Position numbers and translations under genes: made by a program | DNA from: Mycobacterium sp. D16R12 | Lineage (GTDB): Bacteria; Actinomycetota; Actinomycetes; Mycobacteriales; Mycobacteriaceae | Length of the DNA stretch: 64,000 nt | Assembly: GCF_002013465.1 (NCBI RefSeq) | Contig: NZ_MAFC01000031.1 | Location: 1 to 64,000, forward strand | Direction of reading: 5' to 3' | Notes under the pieces: model-generated | Told to the model about the DNA's origin: nothing | Database searches by the model: none | Seen by the model: the letters and a program-made list of their open reading frames with translations, nothing else | In this document: piece by piece, positions 1-10,392 of the stretch | How positions within the stretch are numbered: position 1 is the first letter of the stretch | Layout of the letters: every line of letters begins with the position of its first letter

Positions 1-210
1 GGTGGTCACACCTGGCAATGCGGCTAGCGAGCCGATGCTGGCGGGCGACAGCGTGCCGTCGTTCGACGTCAGGACGTAAGCCTGCGTCGACACGGTCCGA
101 TGTTGTTCCGGACTGGCGCTAGGAGTTTGGATCGTGAGCGCGGAAGCCGACGCGGCGATGCAAATACTGCAAACCGTCGCGGCCGCCGTGGCACGAAGTC
201 GTATACGCAC
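1..210 (-). CDS. Secreted hypothetical protein, 5' part only
   Basis: This is the first 70 codons of a minus-strand gene that runs off the left edge. The GTG start at 210 is preceded by an AGAAGG ribosome-binding site; an in-frame GTG three codons earlier is too close to that site. The product opens with a typical export signal: MRIRLR, then a hydrophobic Ala-rich stretch ending in an ASASA-type cleavage region. A Ser/Thr-rich mature start follows. I do not recognise the family from the visible part, and most of the gene lies outside the window. No function can be assigned beyond probable export through the Sec pathway. Confidence 0.6.
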   Translation of the reverse strand, partial: MRIRLRATAAATVCSICIAASASALTIQTPSASPEQHRTVSTQAYVLTSNDGTLSPASIGSLAALPGVTT

Positions 211-446
211 GTAAACCACCCCTTCTGGGCAAAGATTGTGAACAGGCTGGAAGTAACCTGAGGAACTTGCCATAAACGTAGGGCACACTGCACCATGCCG
301 CCGACCACGAACTCGATAGTTTTCCTAGCCGTAAGTCAAATATCTCCCGGGCGCCACTAAGGATTGCCCTGCGCTTCTCCGAATCAACCAGCGGTTGGGC
401 AAATCAACCCGTTATGGCTGTCGGACCCCGGTGCAAGCATCTATTC

Positions 447-1652
447 ATGACCGGAACCGCAAGCATCCTGCATGCGGATCTGGACTCGTTTTACGCCTCC
501 GTCGAGCAACGTGATGATCCAGCGCTGCGCGGCCGTCCGGTGATCGTTGGAGGCGGTGTCGTGTTGGCCGCCAGCTATGAAGCCAAGCGATGCGGGGTGC
601 GCACCGCGATGGGAGGTCGGCAGGCGCAGCGGCTATGCCCGAGAGCCGTGGTGGTTCCTCCCCGTTTCGACGCGTACAGCGCGGCGAGCAAGAAGGTCTT
701 CGAGGTCTTCCGAGACACCACTCCCCTGGTCGAGCCGTTATCCATCGACGAGGCGTTTCTGGATGTCTCTGGTTTACTGCGCATTTCGGGTACGCCTTAC
801 GATATCGCGGCAACACTGCGCGCGGAGGTACGCCGGCGGGCAGGCCTGCCGATCACCGTCGGGATCGCTCGCACCAAGTTCCTGGCCAAGGTCGCCAGCC
901 GCCAGGGCAAACCCGATGGGCTGTTGGTGGTGGAGCCCCACGAGGAGTTGTCATTCCTGCGCCCCTTGCCGGTGCAGGCACTGTGGGGCGTGGGTGCGAT
1001 CACCGCCGAGAAGCTGCGGGCGTACGGCATCCACACGGTCGCGAATATCGCCGATCTCAGCGAGTCCACGCTGGCATCCATGGTCGGTCGGGCCATGGGT
1101 CGCCAATTGCATTGCCTGGCACATAATGTCGACCCACGACGGGTGCAGGGTGGACGACGACGGCGCTCGATCGGCGCGCAGTGCGCACTCGGACGACGGC
1201 GCCGCAGCGCCGATGAGATCGACGCCATCGCGACGCAACTCGTGGAACGAATTGCCCGCCGGATGCGTGGCACCGGACGAAGCTGCCGAACGGTGGTACT
1301 GCGGCTACGGTTCGACGATTACACACGCGCGACGCGCTCACACACCATCCCGCGACCCACCACATCTACCGAGCACCTGCTGTCGGTGGCACGGCAGCTT
1401 GTCACCGAGGCCACTGCTCTCGTCGCCGAACGGGGGATCACCCTGATCGGATTCTCAGTGTCCAACTTCGATCCATGCGGCGCAACACAATTGGAGCTTC
1501 CCTTCACGGGTTTGACGGAGAACGCGCTGGCGCTCGACAGTACGCTTGATGAACTGCGCGAGAAGTTCGGCACTAGATCGGTCACCCGCGCCACCTTGCT
1601 ACACGGGGGCGGGCACGAGGAGTGGGGCGTCCCCACCTTCGAAGACATTTAA
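447..1652 (+). CDS. dinB: DNA polymerase IV (Y family)
   Basis: Translesion polymerase that copies past damaged template bases with low fidelity. The N-terminal palm carries the metal-binding LHADLDSFYASVEQ segment and the second catalytic motif SIDEAFLD. The residue at the steric-gate position (DSFYAS) is Tyr. The mycobacterial DinB2 branch, known for ribonucleotide use, has Leu there, so this looks like a DinB1-type enzyme. A little-finger domain follows, and near the C-terminus QLELPF fits a beta-clamp binding motif, which also favours DinB1. Start chosen at ATG 447 (MTGTASILH), 401 aa, because family homology begins there; an in-frame ATG at 414 would add eleven unrelated residues. No clear LexA box was seen upstream. 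Confidence 0.93.
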   Translation: MTGTASILHADLDSFYASVEQRDDPALRGRPVIVGGGVVLAASYEAKRCGVRTAMGGRQAQRLCPRAVVVPPRFDAYSAASKKVFEVFRDTTPLVEPLSIDEAFLDVSGLLRISGTPYDIAATLRAEVRRRAGLPITVGIARTKFLAKVASRQGKPDGLLVVEPHEELSFLRPLPVQALWGVGAITAEKLRAYGIHTVANIADLSESTLASMVGRAMGRQLHCLAHNVDPRRVQGGRRRRSIGAQCALGRRRRSADEIDAIATQLVERIARRMRGTGRSCRTVVLRLRFDDYTRATRSHTIPRPTTSTEHLLSVARQLVTEATALVAERGITLIGFSVSNFDPCGATQLELPFTGLTENALALDSTLDELREKFGTRSVTRATLLHGGGHEEWGVPTFEDI

Positions 1653-1760
1653 CGATAGTGCGTCGCGCGCAGTTGAGACACGGTGACGAACCATTAATCG
1701 GTGATACTTTGCGCGACAAGGGATCCCGCTAGCTGAAGGTGCGCGCGCTGATCAAAGACA

Positions 1761-1796
1761 GGCCCCGCCATCGTCGCAAGGACGATGACGGGGGCC
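1761..1796. terminator. Hairpin between convergent dinB and VOC gene
   Basis: A near-perfect inverted repeat lies between the two converging stop codons: GGCCCCGCCATCGTC and its complement GACGATGACGGGGGCC around a short GCAAG loop. There is no T-tract, which is usual for mycobacterial terminators. It could stop transcription from both sides. The call rests on the stem and its position only. Confidence 0.6.
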
Positions 1797-1813
1797 GCCT
1801 ACGGCAGTCGTAA

Positions 1814-2596
1814 TCAGGAATCGACGGAGCACAACCAGAAGGTACCGCCGGTGGTGTCCTGAACCAGCGCCATCCGGCCATATGGGGTGTCCTGTGCAGG
1901 TGTGAGCACCACACCACCGAGCTCGGTCACCTTGGCCGCACTGACGTCGGTGTCGTCGGTGCCGAAATACACGGCCCAATGCGCCGGGACACCCTCGGGG
2001 AGCGTCCACTGGCCCACTGTCGCGTCGTTCACTCCGGCGATCGGCTCCCCATCATGCTGGGCGCACGCATACCGGAACTCATCGGAATCGCCCTCTACCT
2101 TGGTTTCCCACCCGAGCACCTTGGTGTAGAAGTCGACCGCCTTGTCATATTCACGGGTGTTCAGTTCGTGCCACACCGGTGCACCCGCCTCGGCGACCAG
2201 CTGGAATCCCTTGTGGGCCAGCGGCTGCCACAGCCCCACCACGGCACCGGAGGGATCACCGAAGAGCCCCATGTATCCCAGCTGCGGAACTTCCATGGCC
2301 GGCAAGCAATTTGCGCCACCGTTGTCGACTGCCTTCTGCAGCGTGGCGTTGATGTCATCGGTGGCGAAGTAGGTGGTCCAGCTGTCGGGAGCATTCCACT
2401 CCGGATTGTTGGTGATCATTCCAGCGACAGCCTTGCCATCCTTATGCGCGTTGACGTAGCCGCCGTACTCGGGGCCGGCCTCCTGCAGCGTCCAGCCAAA
2501 CAGCGCGCCATAGAACGCCTTCGACTTCTCAAGATCCGATGAGGCAAGGTCGATCCACGCGGGCGCGCCGAGCGGAGTTTCTTCACGAGTGGGCAT
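1814..2596 (-). CDS. Two-domain VOC/glyoxalase-like protein
   Basis: 260-aa protein made of two tandem vicinal-oxygen-chelate domains (about 12-120 and 140-258). Each has the family pattern of an N-terminal beta strand, an FYxxxxGW segment and a DPxGA or equivalent C-terminal strand (FGDPSGAVVGLWQP in the first). It resembles the M. tuberculosis Rv0577/CFP32 and Rv0911 group in length and layout. Enzyme activity in that group is not settled, so no substrate is named. The start at 2596 is fixed by AAGGAGA four bases upstream; an upstream in-frame start would add nine residues before the ribosome site. The gene is convergent with dinB and divergent from yaaA. Confidence 0.85.
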   Translation of the reverse strand: MPTREETPLGAPAWIDLASSDLEKSKAFYGALFGWTLQEAGPEYGGYVNAHKDGKAVAGMITNNPEWNAPDSWTTYFATDDINATLQKAVDNGGANCLPAMEVPQLGYMGLFGDPSGAVVGLWQPLAHKGFQLVAEAGAPVWHELNTREYDKAVDFYTKVLGWETKVEGDSDEFRYACAQHDGEPIAGVNDATVGQWTLPEGVPAHWAVYFGTDDTDVSAAKVTELGGVVLTPAQDTPYGRMALVQDTTGGTFWLCSVDS

Positions 2597-2715
2597 GGGG
2601 TCTCCTTGAACTGGATGGGGCATTCACAGGTATCGACCTCCGGGGCCACAAAAACTCATCGCGGGCGCCGACCCAGTCCACCGCAGACGGCGGACGGTTC
2701 GCTACGGTCTGTGGC

Positions 2716-3462
2716 GTGATCGTGTTGCTGCCGCCCTCGGAAACCAAACGTGAAGGCGGAGATCACACCCCTCTGCGCCTGGACAAACTGGCCACACCGT
2801 CGCTGAATCCGGTACGTACGGCACTCGTCGACGAACTCGTCGCCCTTGCCGCCGACCCTCCGGCATGTAGGAAGGCGCTCGGCATCTCGGCCTCACAGGA
2901 CGCCGAGATCCAGCGCAATGCCGAGCTGCGCGTCTCCCCCACCATGCCTGCCCTGCAGCGGTACACCGGCGTGCTGTACGACGCCCTGGACGTGACGTCT
3001 CTGCGCGGCGCCTCCGCAACGCGTGCACGCGAACGCCTCGCCGTCGGCTCGGCGCTGTTCGGACTGCTACGCGCCGACGATCCGGTGCCTGCCTATCGGC
3101 TGTCGGCCTCGTCCAAGCTGCCCGGTAAGCCGTCGTTGTCCGCGCGCTGGAAGCCCGTCCTGGAACCGGTGTTGGCCGAGCTGGCCGCCGATGAACTGGT
3201 GGTGGACCTACGCTCAGGCTCGTACGCGGCATTGGGGCGGATACCGCAGGCGATAACCGTTGATTGCCTCACGGAACATGCCGATGGGCGGCGCACGGTG
3301 ATCACCCATTTCAACAAGGCGCACAAGGGAAAACTGGCACGTATCCTCGCCGGCAGCAGAGCCGAACCCAATGACGCCGCCTCAGTGGCTGCGGTCGCCC
3401 GTCGCGCCGGACTTCATATCGAACGCGACGGCAACACGCTCACGATCATCGTCAGTCAGTAG
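2716..3462 (+). CDS. yaaA: YaaA family peroxide-stress protein (UPF0246)
   Basis: 248 aa, the usual family length. It opens with VIVLLPPSETKR, a signature of actinobacterial YaaA/UPF0246 proteins, and contains the conserved VVDLRSGSYAAL and THFNKAHKGKLAR segments. In E. coli YaaA lowers free intracellular iron during hydrogen-peroxide stress and binds unusual DNA; that role is transferred by family only. The start is GTG 2716, where the family begins; about 59 further in-frame codons upstream have no family similarity and would run into the divergent VOC promoter. Its last 11 bp overlap the 3' end of the opposing repeat-rich gene. Confidence 0.85.
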   Translation: MIVLLPPSETKREGGDHTPLRLDKLATPSLNPVRTALVDELVALAADPPACRKALGISASQDAEIQRNAELRVSPTMPALQRYTGVLYDALDVTSLRGASATRARERLAVGSALFGLLRADDPVPAYRLSASSKLPGKPSLSARWKPVLEPVLAELAADELVVDLRSGSYAALGRIPQAITVDCLTEHADGRRTVITHFNKAHKGKLARILAGSRAEPNDAASVAAVARRAGLHIERDGNTLTIIVSQ

Positions 3463-5284
3463 ACCCGGAGTGTGACTTGCCCTCGGAGGAGTGGGTCTTT
3501 CCTTCGGAGGAATGCGAACTCCCTTCCGATGACGGTGAGCTCTTGCCGGTCGACGGCTTCTCCGTCGACGACTTTTCCGGCGATGGCTTCTCCGCGGGCT
3601 TATCGGACGTGCCACCCACGGAGGGGGACGATCCTTCGCGAACCTTGGTCGCCGTAGATGCAGCGGGCGTCTTGCTGTCCGTCTCGGCGCCCTTGGATCC
3701 CTCGGTCGTCTTGGTGCCGCCGGTGGTGGTGGTTCCACCGGGTGTCGACTTCAGGCTGTCGCGGACGACCTTCACCGGGCTGGCGGGTTCAGGCTTGGCC
3801 GGTTCCGGCTTCACCGCAGCGGGCTTGGCGGGCTCGGGTTTAGTGGGCTGTGCGGCCGCTGGGTCAACCTTGGGCTCAACAGCCTTCGCCGGATCTACCT
3901 TCGGCTCAACGACCTTCGCGGGGTCGACCTTGGGCTCAACCGCCTTCGCCGGATCTACCTTCGGCTCAACAGCCTTCGCCGGATCTACCTTCGGCTCAAC
4001 AGCCTTAGCGGGGTCAACCTTGGGCTCAACAGCCTTCGCCGGGTCGACAGCCTTAGCCGGATCTGCCTTCGTCGCGTCCGCCGGAGTATCAGCGGGCTTG
4101 GCCTCATGCTCGGTTTTGGGCGCCTCTGCGGGCGTATCACCAGGCTTGGCCCCGTGTTCGGTGTGCTCGGTATTGGGAGTCTTCGCATCGACGTCGCGCT
4201 TGGTGGTCTCTGACTTATCGGACGCGGTTTCCGTCTTGGTGACAGCCTGATCGACCTGCTTCGAGGATGCCGCCGGTGTGGTCCCGGGGTCGGTCCCAGG
4301 TAGCGATATCTTCGGCACCTGTCCCAGCAGGCTCGACAAGTCATTGAGCGCGGCGGCAATGACCGTCGGCACACCCTCGGTCGTACCGATGATCGCTTGT
4401 ACCGGCACCGTGATCGGCAGCGCGAGCACATGCAGCACCGCGAACGCCAACTGCGCAAAGTAGGACGGCGTGCCGAACGCGGGGCGCGGGCCCGGGAAGT
4501 TGGTCGGCAGGGGCTCCGGTGCGGGAGCCGGAGCCGGCTCCTCAGCTGCGGGCGCTTCGGCCTCCGCTGCCGCCGTCTTCGGCAACACCGAGGAGGCCTC
4601 TGCGACCTTCTGCTGTGCTTGCGTCGCCGCCGGTTGCTGCGGTGAGAACCCTGGTATCTGGCCCAACAGGCCCGACAAGTCATTGAGCGCCGCGGCTATC
4701 ACCGTCGGCACACCCTCGGCACTGCCCAAGAAGAACTGCACAGGCACCGTGATCGGCAAAGCCACAACGTGGAACACCGCAAAGGCCAATTGCGCAAAGT
4801 AGGACGGGGTGCCAAACGCAGGCCAATGCGTCCCCGGGAAGTTGGTGGGCGGCGCCGGCTCGTCGGCCGCGGGCGGATCTGTGGGCTGGTCAACCGGGGG
4901 ATTTGCGGGCTGGTCAACCGGCGGGTTTGCAGGATCAGCGGCGGCCGCATTGATCGCCGGTGCCAGGCTCGTCAGCTCTGGAGCCAAGCTGGTCGACGCG
5001 GCTTGCGATGCCGTGAGGAGCTTGGCAACTGTCCCGATGAGATCGCTGCTACTCGGTACCGCAGTGGTCCCTGGATTCGATTGTGCCCCAGCACCATTCT
5101 GCGGAGCAGCCACCGCCAGCAGGTCAGAGAACGACGTGAGAGAAACTGCCCGATTCGTCACGGAATGTGTTGTGGCCATGGACGTTACGGCAGGGCTTGA
5201 CCGAATGAGCCGCCCGTCCACGCCTGTTCCGACGCACAGACTGCACACCGCAACAACCGCAGCAGTTCGAATGCCTACATACAC
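3452..5284 (-). CDS. Secreted repeat-rich protein with duplicated hydrophobic block
   Basis: About 610 aa and not recognised as a named family. From the N-terminus: a signal-like segment (GTG start at 5284 behind GGAGGGG); a Pro/Ala-rich spacer with PPVDQP repeats; two near-identical blocks of about 65 residues (about 148-212 and 261-325), each beginning NFPG and FGTPSYFAQLAFAV, with a hydrophobic helix and the conserved end VIAAALNDLSxLLGQ; a Lys/Glu/Pro-rich stretch with decapeptide AKAVEPKVDP repeats; and a Ser/Glu/Lys-rich tail. The layout suggests an exported, envelope-associated protein with an extended charged region that could span or bind the cell wall, but that is inference. It is convergent with yaaA, with an 11-bp overlap of stops. 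Confidence 0.75.
   Translation of the reverse strand: MYVGIRTAAVVAVCSLCVGTGVDGRLIRSSPAVTSMATTHSVTNRAVSLTSFSDLLAVAAPQNGAGAQSNPGTTAVPSSSDLIGTVAKLLTASQAASTSLAPELTSLAPAINAAAADPANPPVDQPANPPVDQPTDPPAADEPAPPTNFPGTHWPAFGTPSYFAQLAFAVFHVVALPITVPVQFFLGSAEGVPTVIAAALNDLSGLLGQIPGFSPQQPAATQAQQKVAEASSVLPKTAAAEAEAPAAEEPAPAPAPEPLPTNFPGPRPAFGTPSYFAQLAFAVLHVLALPITVPVQAIIGTTEGVPTVIAAALNDLSSLLGQVPKISLPGTDPGTTPAASSKQVDQAVTKTETASDKSETTKRDVDAKTPNTEHTEHGAKPGDTPAEAPKTEHEAKPADTPADATKADPAKAVDPAKAVEPKVDPAKAVEPKVDPAKAVEPKVDPAKAVEPKVDPAKVVEPKVDPAKAVEPKVDPAAAQPTKPEPAKPAAVKPEPAKPEPASPVKVVRDSLKSTPGGTTTTGGTKTTEGSKGAETDSKTPAASTATKVREGSSPSVGGTSDKPAEKPSPEKSSTEKPSTGKSSPSSEGSSHSSEGKTHSSEGKSHSGSTD
3861..4040 (-). repeat. Six tandem 30-bp repeats inside the secreted repeat protein
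   Basis: Six consecutive 30-bp units at 3861, 3891, 3921, 3951, 3981 and 4011, plus a degenerate partial copy after 4041. They encode the decapeptide AKAVEPKVDP (one copy AKVVEPKVDP). The units differ at synonymous sites but stay in frame. Such arrays often change copy number between strains by slippage, so this could serve as a length-variable marker. Confidence 0.9.
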
Positions 5285-5370
5285 TGGACGACGCTCCCCT
5301 CCGACCGGGCCGACAAGGGAAAACTACTACCTCTACGCGCCGACGACAACACGAAGGCCGCGGCAGCGAC

Positions 5371-5757
5371 TTAGCTGTCGACCCCGGTCCGCACCGGCTG
5401 ACCCGCCAATGCCAGCATTTCGTCATCGGTAAACAGTCGTGAGCGGATGAGAAACCGCACCCCTTCCGGCGCCTCCAGTGAAAATCCTGACCCGCGCCCG
5501 GGCACCACATCCACCGTCAGATGGGTATGCGACCAGTACTCGAACTGATCGGCGCTCATCCAGAACGGGGTATCCCCGCTAACCTCGCCGAGCAGCACAT
5601 CCGAGGCACCCACCCGAAACTCACCGCGCAAATAACACATGGGCGCGCTGCCGTCACAGCACCCGCCGGACTGGTGAAACATCACAGGTCCGTGTGAAGC
5701 CACCAGCGAAGCCAACAGCTCGGCCGCCGCCGGGGTGAGCTCGACGCGATTGATCAG
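5371..5757 (-). CDS. DUF779 family protein
   Basis: Small protein of the DUF779 family with the Cys-rich FHQSGGCCDGSAPMC motif near the N-terminus and an FWMSADQFEYW segment. In M. tuberculosis the same pair (Rv0458-Rv0459) places a DUF779 gene directly after an aldehyde dehydrogenase, as here, so the two are very likely co-transcribed and functionally linked. The start is uncertain. The conserved N-terminus (RVELTPAAAELL) extends upstream of the first TTG at 5715, and no ATG or GTG is in frame. A CTG at 5757, six to seven bases after AAGAAGG, gives the expected N-terminus (LINRVELTP). Confidence 0.8.
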   Translation of the reverse strand: MINRVELTPAAAELLASLVASHGPVMFHQSGGCCDGSAPMCYLRGEFRVGASDVLLGEVSGDTPFWMSADQFEYWSHTHLTVDVVPGRGSGFSLEAPEGVRFLIRSRLFTDDEMLALAGQPVRTGVDS

Positions 5758-5785
5758 GGCTGGACCTTCTTCGCGTAAGCGCCCA

Positions 5786-7303
<1,518 letters not shown>

Positions 7304-7381
7304 TGCCTGCTCCTGTCGGTCTAACATCCGAGCCCTGTGACGTACGTTACACCCCTGCCAGGAGCGGGGTCCGGCCGCGAT

Positions 7382-8296
7382 TCACATGAATTCCCGCCCA
7401 TCGGGCGGTATGTGGAAGGACCCGACCAACATGTCATCGAGATGTGTGAAAAGGTCGTCCGTCTCGCGTTCAAGCCCGTCACGGTGCCACAGCTCCCACA
7501 CCCTCCCAGAATTGGCGTCGCCGATATCTACGCACACCCATCCGCGCCATTGGCTAGTTGCGATACGGAGGAGATCAGCCAGGTCGGGCCATTGGTCTCG
7601 CGGCAGGATGAGCTGCCCGTCGTCCGCCATCGCACTGACCCAGAAGTCGCCGGCGAAGTCGTCATGTTTGTAAAAGTTGTCGATCGTGCACAGACTTTCA
7701 ACGGTGACGAGACCGCGGTCGTCACCATGCAACGTCTCAAGGAAGCCGTTGTGGAGGTCGGTATAGACGCGACGGAGGCCAAGCGGTATCCGCTCCCAGA
7801 TGACCGGACTCACCGCGACATTGACCGCCTGCCATGCACCGAACCGTTCAAGCGCAGGTATGAAAACCACTTGATGGACCCAGTTCACGCCAACACGGCG
7901 TCGCGCGGTGGAACCATCCACCGGGGCTAGCCCAAACCGGAATTGCCAATCAGGGTCCCGCTCCCCGCCCCCCGCGATGGCGTACATCAGGGCGAGACTT
8001 GAGAACTCTGCCTCCTTACCGCTCACACGAACCACCAAGACGTCGACACAGTGCTCATCCAGCAGCCCGATCAACCTGGAGAAGCCGTCCGGCACCACCT
8101 CACGCCACAACATCAGGGCTTCTCTCACCGCCTCGCGTCCCGATAACGACGCAATACCTCGCCACGCCCCCGGAAGGCCTGGTGCATCCGATCCGATCAG
8201 CTCGATGAGAAGGTGGGGAAACTGTCTTGGCAACGCAGCAACTAGTGAACCCCGGCTTTTGCTGGGCGTATCGACCATGTGGACAAGAATAGGCAC
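7382..8296 (-). CDS. Hypothetical protein, possible SUKH (SMI1/KNR4) domain
   Basis: 304 aa, with no signal peptide or membrane segment. I do not recognise the N-terminal half. The C-terminal half (from about residue 165) has a pattern reminiscent of SMI1/KNR4 (SUKH) proteins: WERIPLGLRRVYTDLHNGF, then a FAGDFWVSAM region, a GQLIL strand and a final acidic helix (TDDLFTHLDDML). SUKH proteins are best known as immunity proteins of polymorphic toxin systems, but no toxin gene is adjacent. G+C is a little lower than in the neighbours (34 of 60 bases at 7681-7740). Start ATG 8296, 32 bp from the divergent MFS start. The fold assignment is tentative. Confidence 0.6.
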   Translation of the reverse strand: MPILVHMVDTPSKSRGSLVAALPRQFPHLLIELIGSDAPGLPGAWRGIASLSGREAVREALMLWREVVPDGFSRLIGLLDEHCVDVLVVRVSGKEAEFSSLALMYAIAGGGERDPDWQFRFGLAPVDGSTARRRVGVNWVHQVVFIPALERFGAWQAVNVAVSPVIWERIPLGLRRVYTDLHNGFLETLHGDDRGLVTVESLCTIDNFYKHDDFAGDFWVSAMADDGQLILPRDQWPDLADLLRIATSQWRGWVCVDIGDANSGRVWELWHRDGLERETDDLFTHLDDMLVGSFHIPPDGREFM

Positions 8297-8328
8297 ATGG
8301 CAAATCGAATACCTTAGAGTGGGTAACG

Positions 8329-10392
8329 ATGTCTATGCAGTCACCTGAGTCCGAAACAGTCGATCAGGAAGCCGCGAGCTCCATGATCAGCGTGCAGCGC
8401 CGCAACCTCATCTTCATCGCGGTCCTGCTGGGGATGCTGCTGGCCGCGCTGGACGGCACCATTGTCGCCACCGCCCTGCCCACCGTCGTCGCCGATCTCG
8501 GAGATGCCGGGCACCAGTCGTGGGTAGTCACCAGCTACCTACTGGCCTCCACCGTGGCCACGGCCGTCATGGGCAAGTTCGGTGACCTCTTCGGCCGGCG
8601 CGCAGTCTTCATGACCTGCATCGTCATCTTCGCGGCCGGATCACTGCTCTGCGGTATGGCCGGATCCATGGCCGTGTTGGTCGGAGCACGCGCGATCCAG
8701 GGCCTCGGCTCCGGTGGCCTCATGGTGACGGCGACTGCCCTCATCGGCGAGATCATCCCCATGCGCGAGCGCGGCCGCTATCAGGGCATGCTGGGCGCGG
8801 TCTTCGGGGTGACGACCGTGATCGGCCCACTGTTGGGCGGTCTGTTCACCGATCATCTGGGCTGGCGCTGGGCGTTTTACATCAATCTGCCCATCTCGGT
8901 CGTGGTCATCGTGGTCGCGGCCGGAGCCATTCCGGCGCTGGCCAAGGCCACACGCCCCGTCATCGACTACTGGGGCATTGTGCTCATCGGGCTGGGCGCC
9001 TCGGCACTGACGCTGGCGACCAGCTGGGGCGGCACCACTTATCCCTGGTCCTCACCGATGATCATCGGGTTGTTCGTCGGCTCAGTCGCAGCCATCGTCC
9101 TGTTCGTCTGGGTGGAATCCCGCGTGTCCGAACCGATTCTGCCTCCACGGCTGTTCCGGGACCCGGTCTTCACGATCTGCTGCGTGCTGAGCTTCGTCGT
9201 CGGCTTCGCCATGCTCGGGGTGATGACCTACCTGCCGACGTTCATGCAGTTCGTCAACGGTGTCTCGGCCACCGCGTCGGGCCTGCGCACCCTGCCCATG
9301 GTGGCGGGCATGCTCATCACATCGACCGGAACCGGCATCCTGGTGGGGCGCACCGGCAAGTACAAGCGCTATCCCGTCGCCGGCACCGCCACCATGGCCA
9401 TCGCGCTGGTGCTGCTGTCCAGGATGGACAACTCGACGCCGTTCATCCTGCAGTCGCTGTACCTGCTCATCCTGGGCATAGGCATCGGCGCCTCGATGCA
9501 GGTACTCACCCTGATCGTGCAGAACACGGCCCGATTCGACGATCTGGGCGTCGCGACGTCCGGCGTGACGTTCTTCCGCACCATTGGCAGCTCCTTCGGC
9601 GCAGCGATATTCGGTTCACTGTTCTCCAATTTCCTTGCACGCGAAATCAGCTCGGTGAAGGTGCCACCCGAGGCCACCCAATCACCACAGGCGCTGCACG
9701 CACTGCCACATGAGACCGCGATACCCGTCATCAACGCCTACGCCGACTCGCTAGATCTGGTGTTCCTCTGCGCCACACCGGTTGCCGTCATCGGATTCGT
9801 CGTCGCGCTGTTCCTCAAGGAGGTCCCGCTGCGCGACACCGACTCCGCCCTCGCCGCGGATATGGGCGAAGGCTTCGGCATGCCCAATTCGGTCTCGCCG
9901 GACAAATTGCTGGAGATCGCGATCAGCAATGCGATGCGCGGGTTCCCGCATATCGGTCTGCGCAAGCTGCGCGAGCACGCGGGTGTGTCGATGCCCATCG
10001 CTCCACTGTGGGCCCTGGTGCAGGCCAATCGTTTTCTGCGCGCGACCGGCTCCGCCGAGGTATCCCGAATCGCGCAGTGGTACCGGATACCGCCGGAGGT
10101 CATCGACCCCGCCTTCAACGAACTCGTTGCGAATGGTTACGCCCTACGCACCAACGACCACGTCTGGCTCACCGACCCGGGGCGACAGGAAGTCGACAAA
10201 ATCAGCGAGGCAATCAATCAGTACTTGGTCGAACGGCTTTCCCGCACACCCGATTTCGAGGATCGCGCAGACCGGGAGCAGATTCAGGCGGCGCTGGAAC
10301 GCATTTCACGGCGAATCGTTACCGACACCGACTGGCGCGAGAACCCTATCTCTGCGCTACCGACGGCGTCTGGGACATCACCAGCGCGGTAA
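8329..10392 (+). CDS. DHA2-family MFS drug exporter with C-terminal winged-helix-like domain
   Basis: 687 aa. Residues about 25-520 form a 14-helix DHA2 (EmrB/QacA-type) proton antiporter: LDGTIVATALPTV in helix 1, GKFGDLFGRR (motif A) in loop 2-3, and VIGPLLGGLFTDHLGWRW (motif C) in helix 5. Unlike most DHA2 exporters it continues for about 170 cytosolic residues. These contain a helix-turn-helix-like segment (IPPEVIDPAFNELVANGY) followed by a wing-like strand, resembling MarR domains. M. tuberculosis Rv1877 has the same length and is the likely counterpart (recalled). Substrates are probably lipophilic drugs. The convergent tetR gene overlaps its last 47 bp. Start ATG 8329; a second ATG two codons later is equally possible. 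Confidence 0.88.
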   Translation: MSMQSPESETVDQEAASSMISVQRRNLIFIAVLLGMLLAALDGTIVATALPTVVADLGDAGHQSWVVTSYLLASTVATAVMGKFGDLFGRRAVFMTCIVIFAAGSLLCGMAGSMAVLVGARAIQGLGSGGLMVTATALIGEIIPMRERGRYQGMLGAVFGVTTVIGPLLGGLFTDHLGWRWAFYINLPISVVVIVVAAGAIPALAKATRPVIDYWGIVLIGLGASALTLATSWGGTTYPWSSPMIIGLFVGSVAAIVLFVWVESRVSEPILPPRLFRDPVFTICCVLSFVVGFAMLGVMTYLPTFMQFVNGVSATASGLRTLPMVAGMLITSTGTGILVGRTGKYKRYPVAGTATMAIALVLLSRMDNSTPFILQSLYLLILGIGIGASMQVLTLIVQNTARFDDLGVATSGVTFFRTIGSSFGAAIFGSLFSNFLAREISSVKVPPEATQSPQALHALPHETAIPVINAYADSLDLVFLCATPVAVIGFVVALFLKEVPLRDTDSALAADMGEGFGMPNSVSPDKLLEIAISNAMRGFPHIGLRKLREHAGVSMPIAPLWALVQANRFLRATGSAEVSRIAQWYRIPPEVIDPAFNELVANGYALRTNDHVWLTDPGRQEVDKISEAINQYLVERLSRTPDFEDRADREQIQAALERISRRIVTDTDWRENPISALPTASGTSPAR

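Noticed and set aside
300..330. LexA (SOS) box before dinB, from the sequence ACGAACTCGATAGTTTTC
   Set aside because: The half-sites are spaced by six rather than four bases and the right arm is degenerate, so it does not meet the mycobacterial consensus.
3861..4040. Regular 30-bp repeats resembling a CRISPR array
   Set aside because: The units are directly tandem with no spacers and encode an in-frame decapeptide in a secreted protein.
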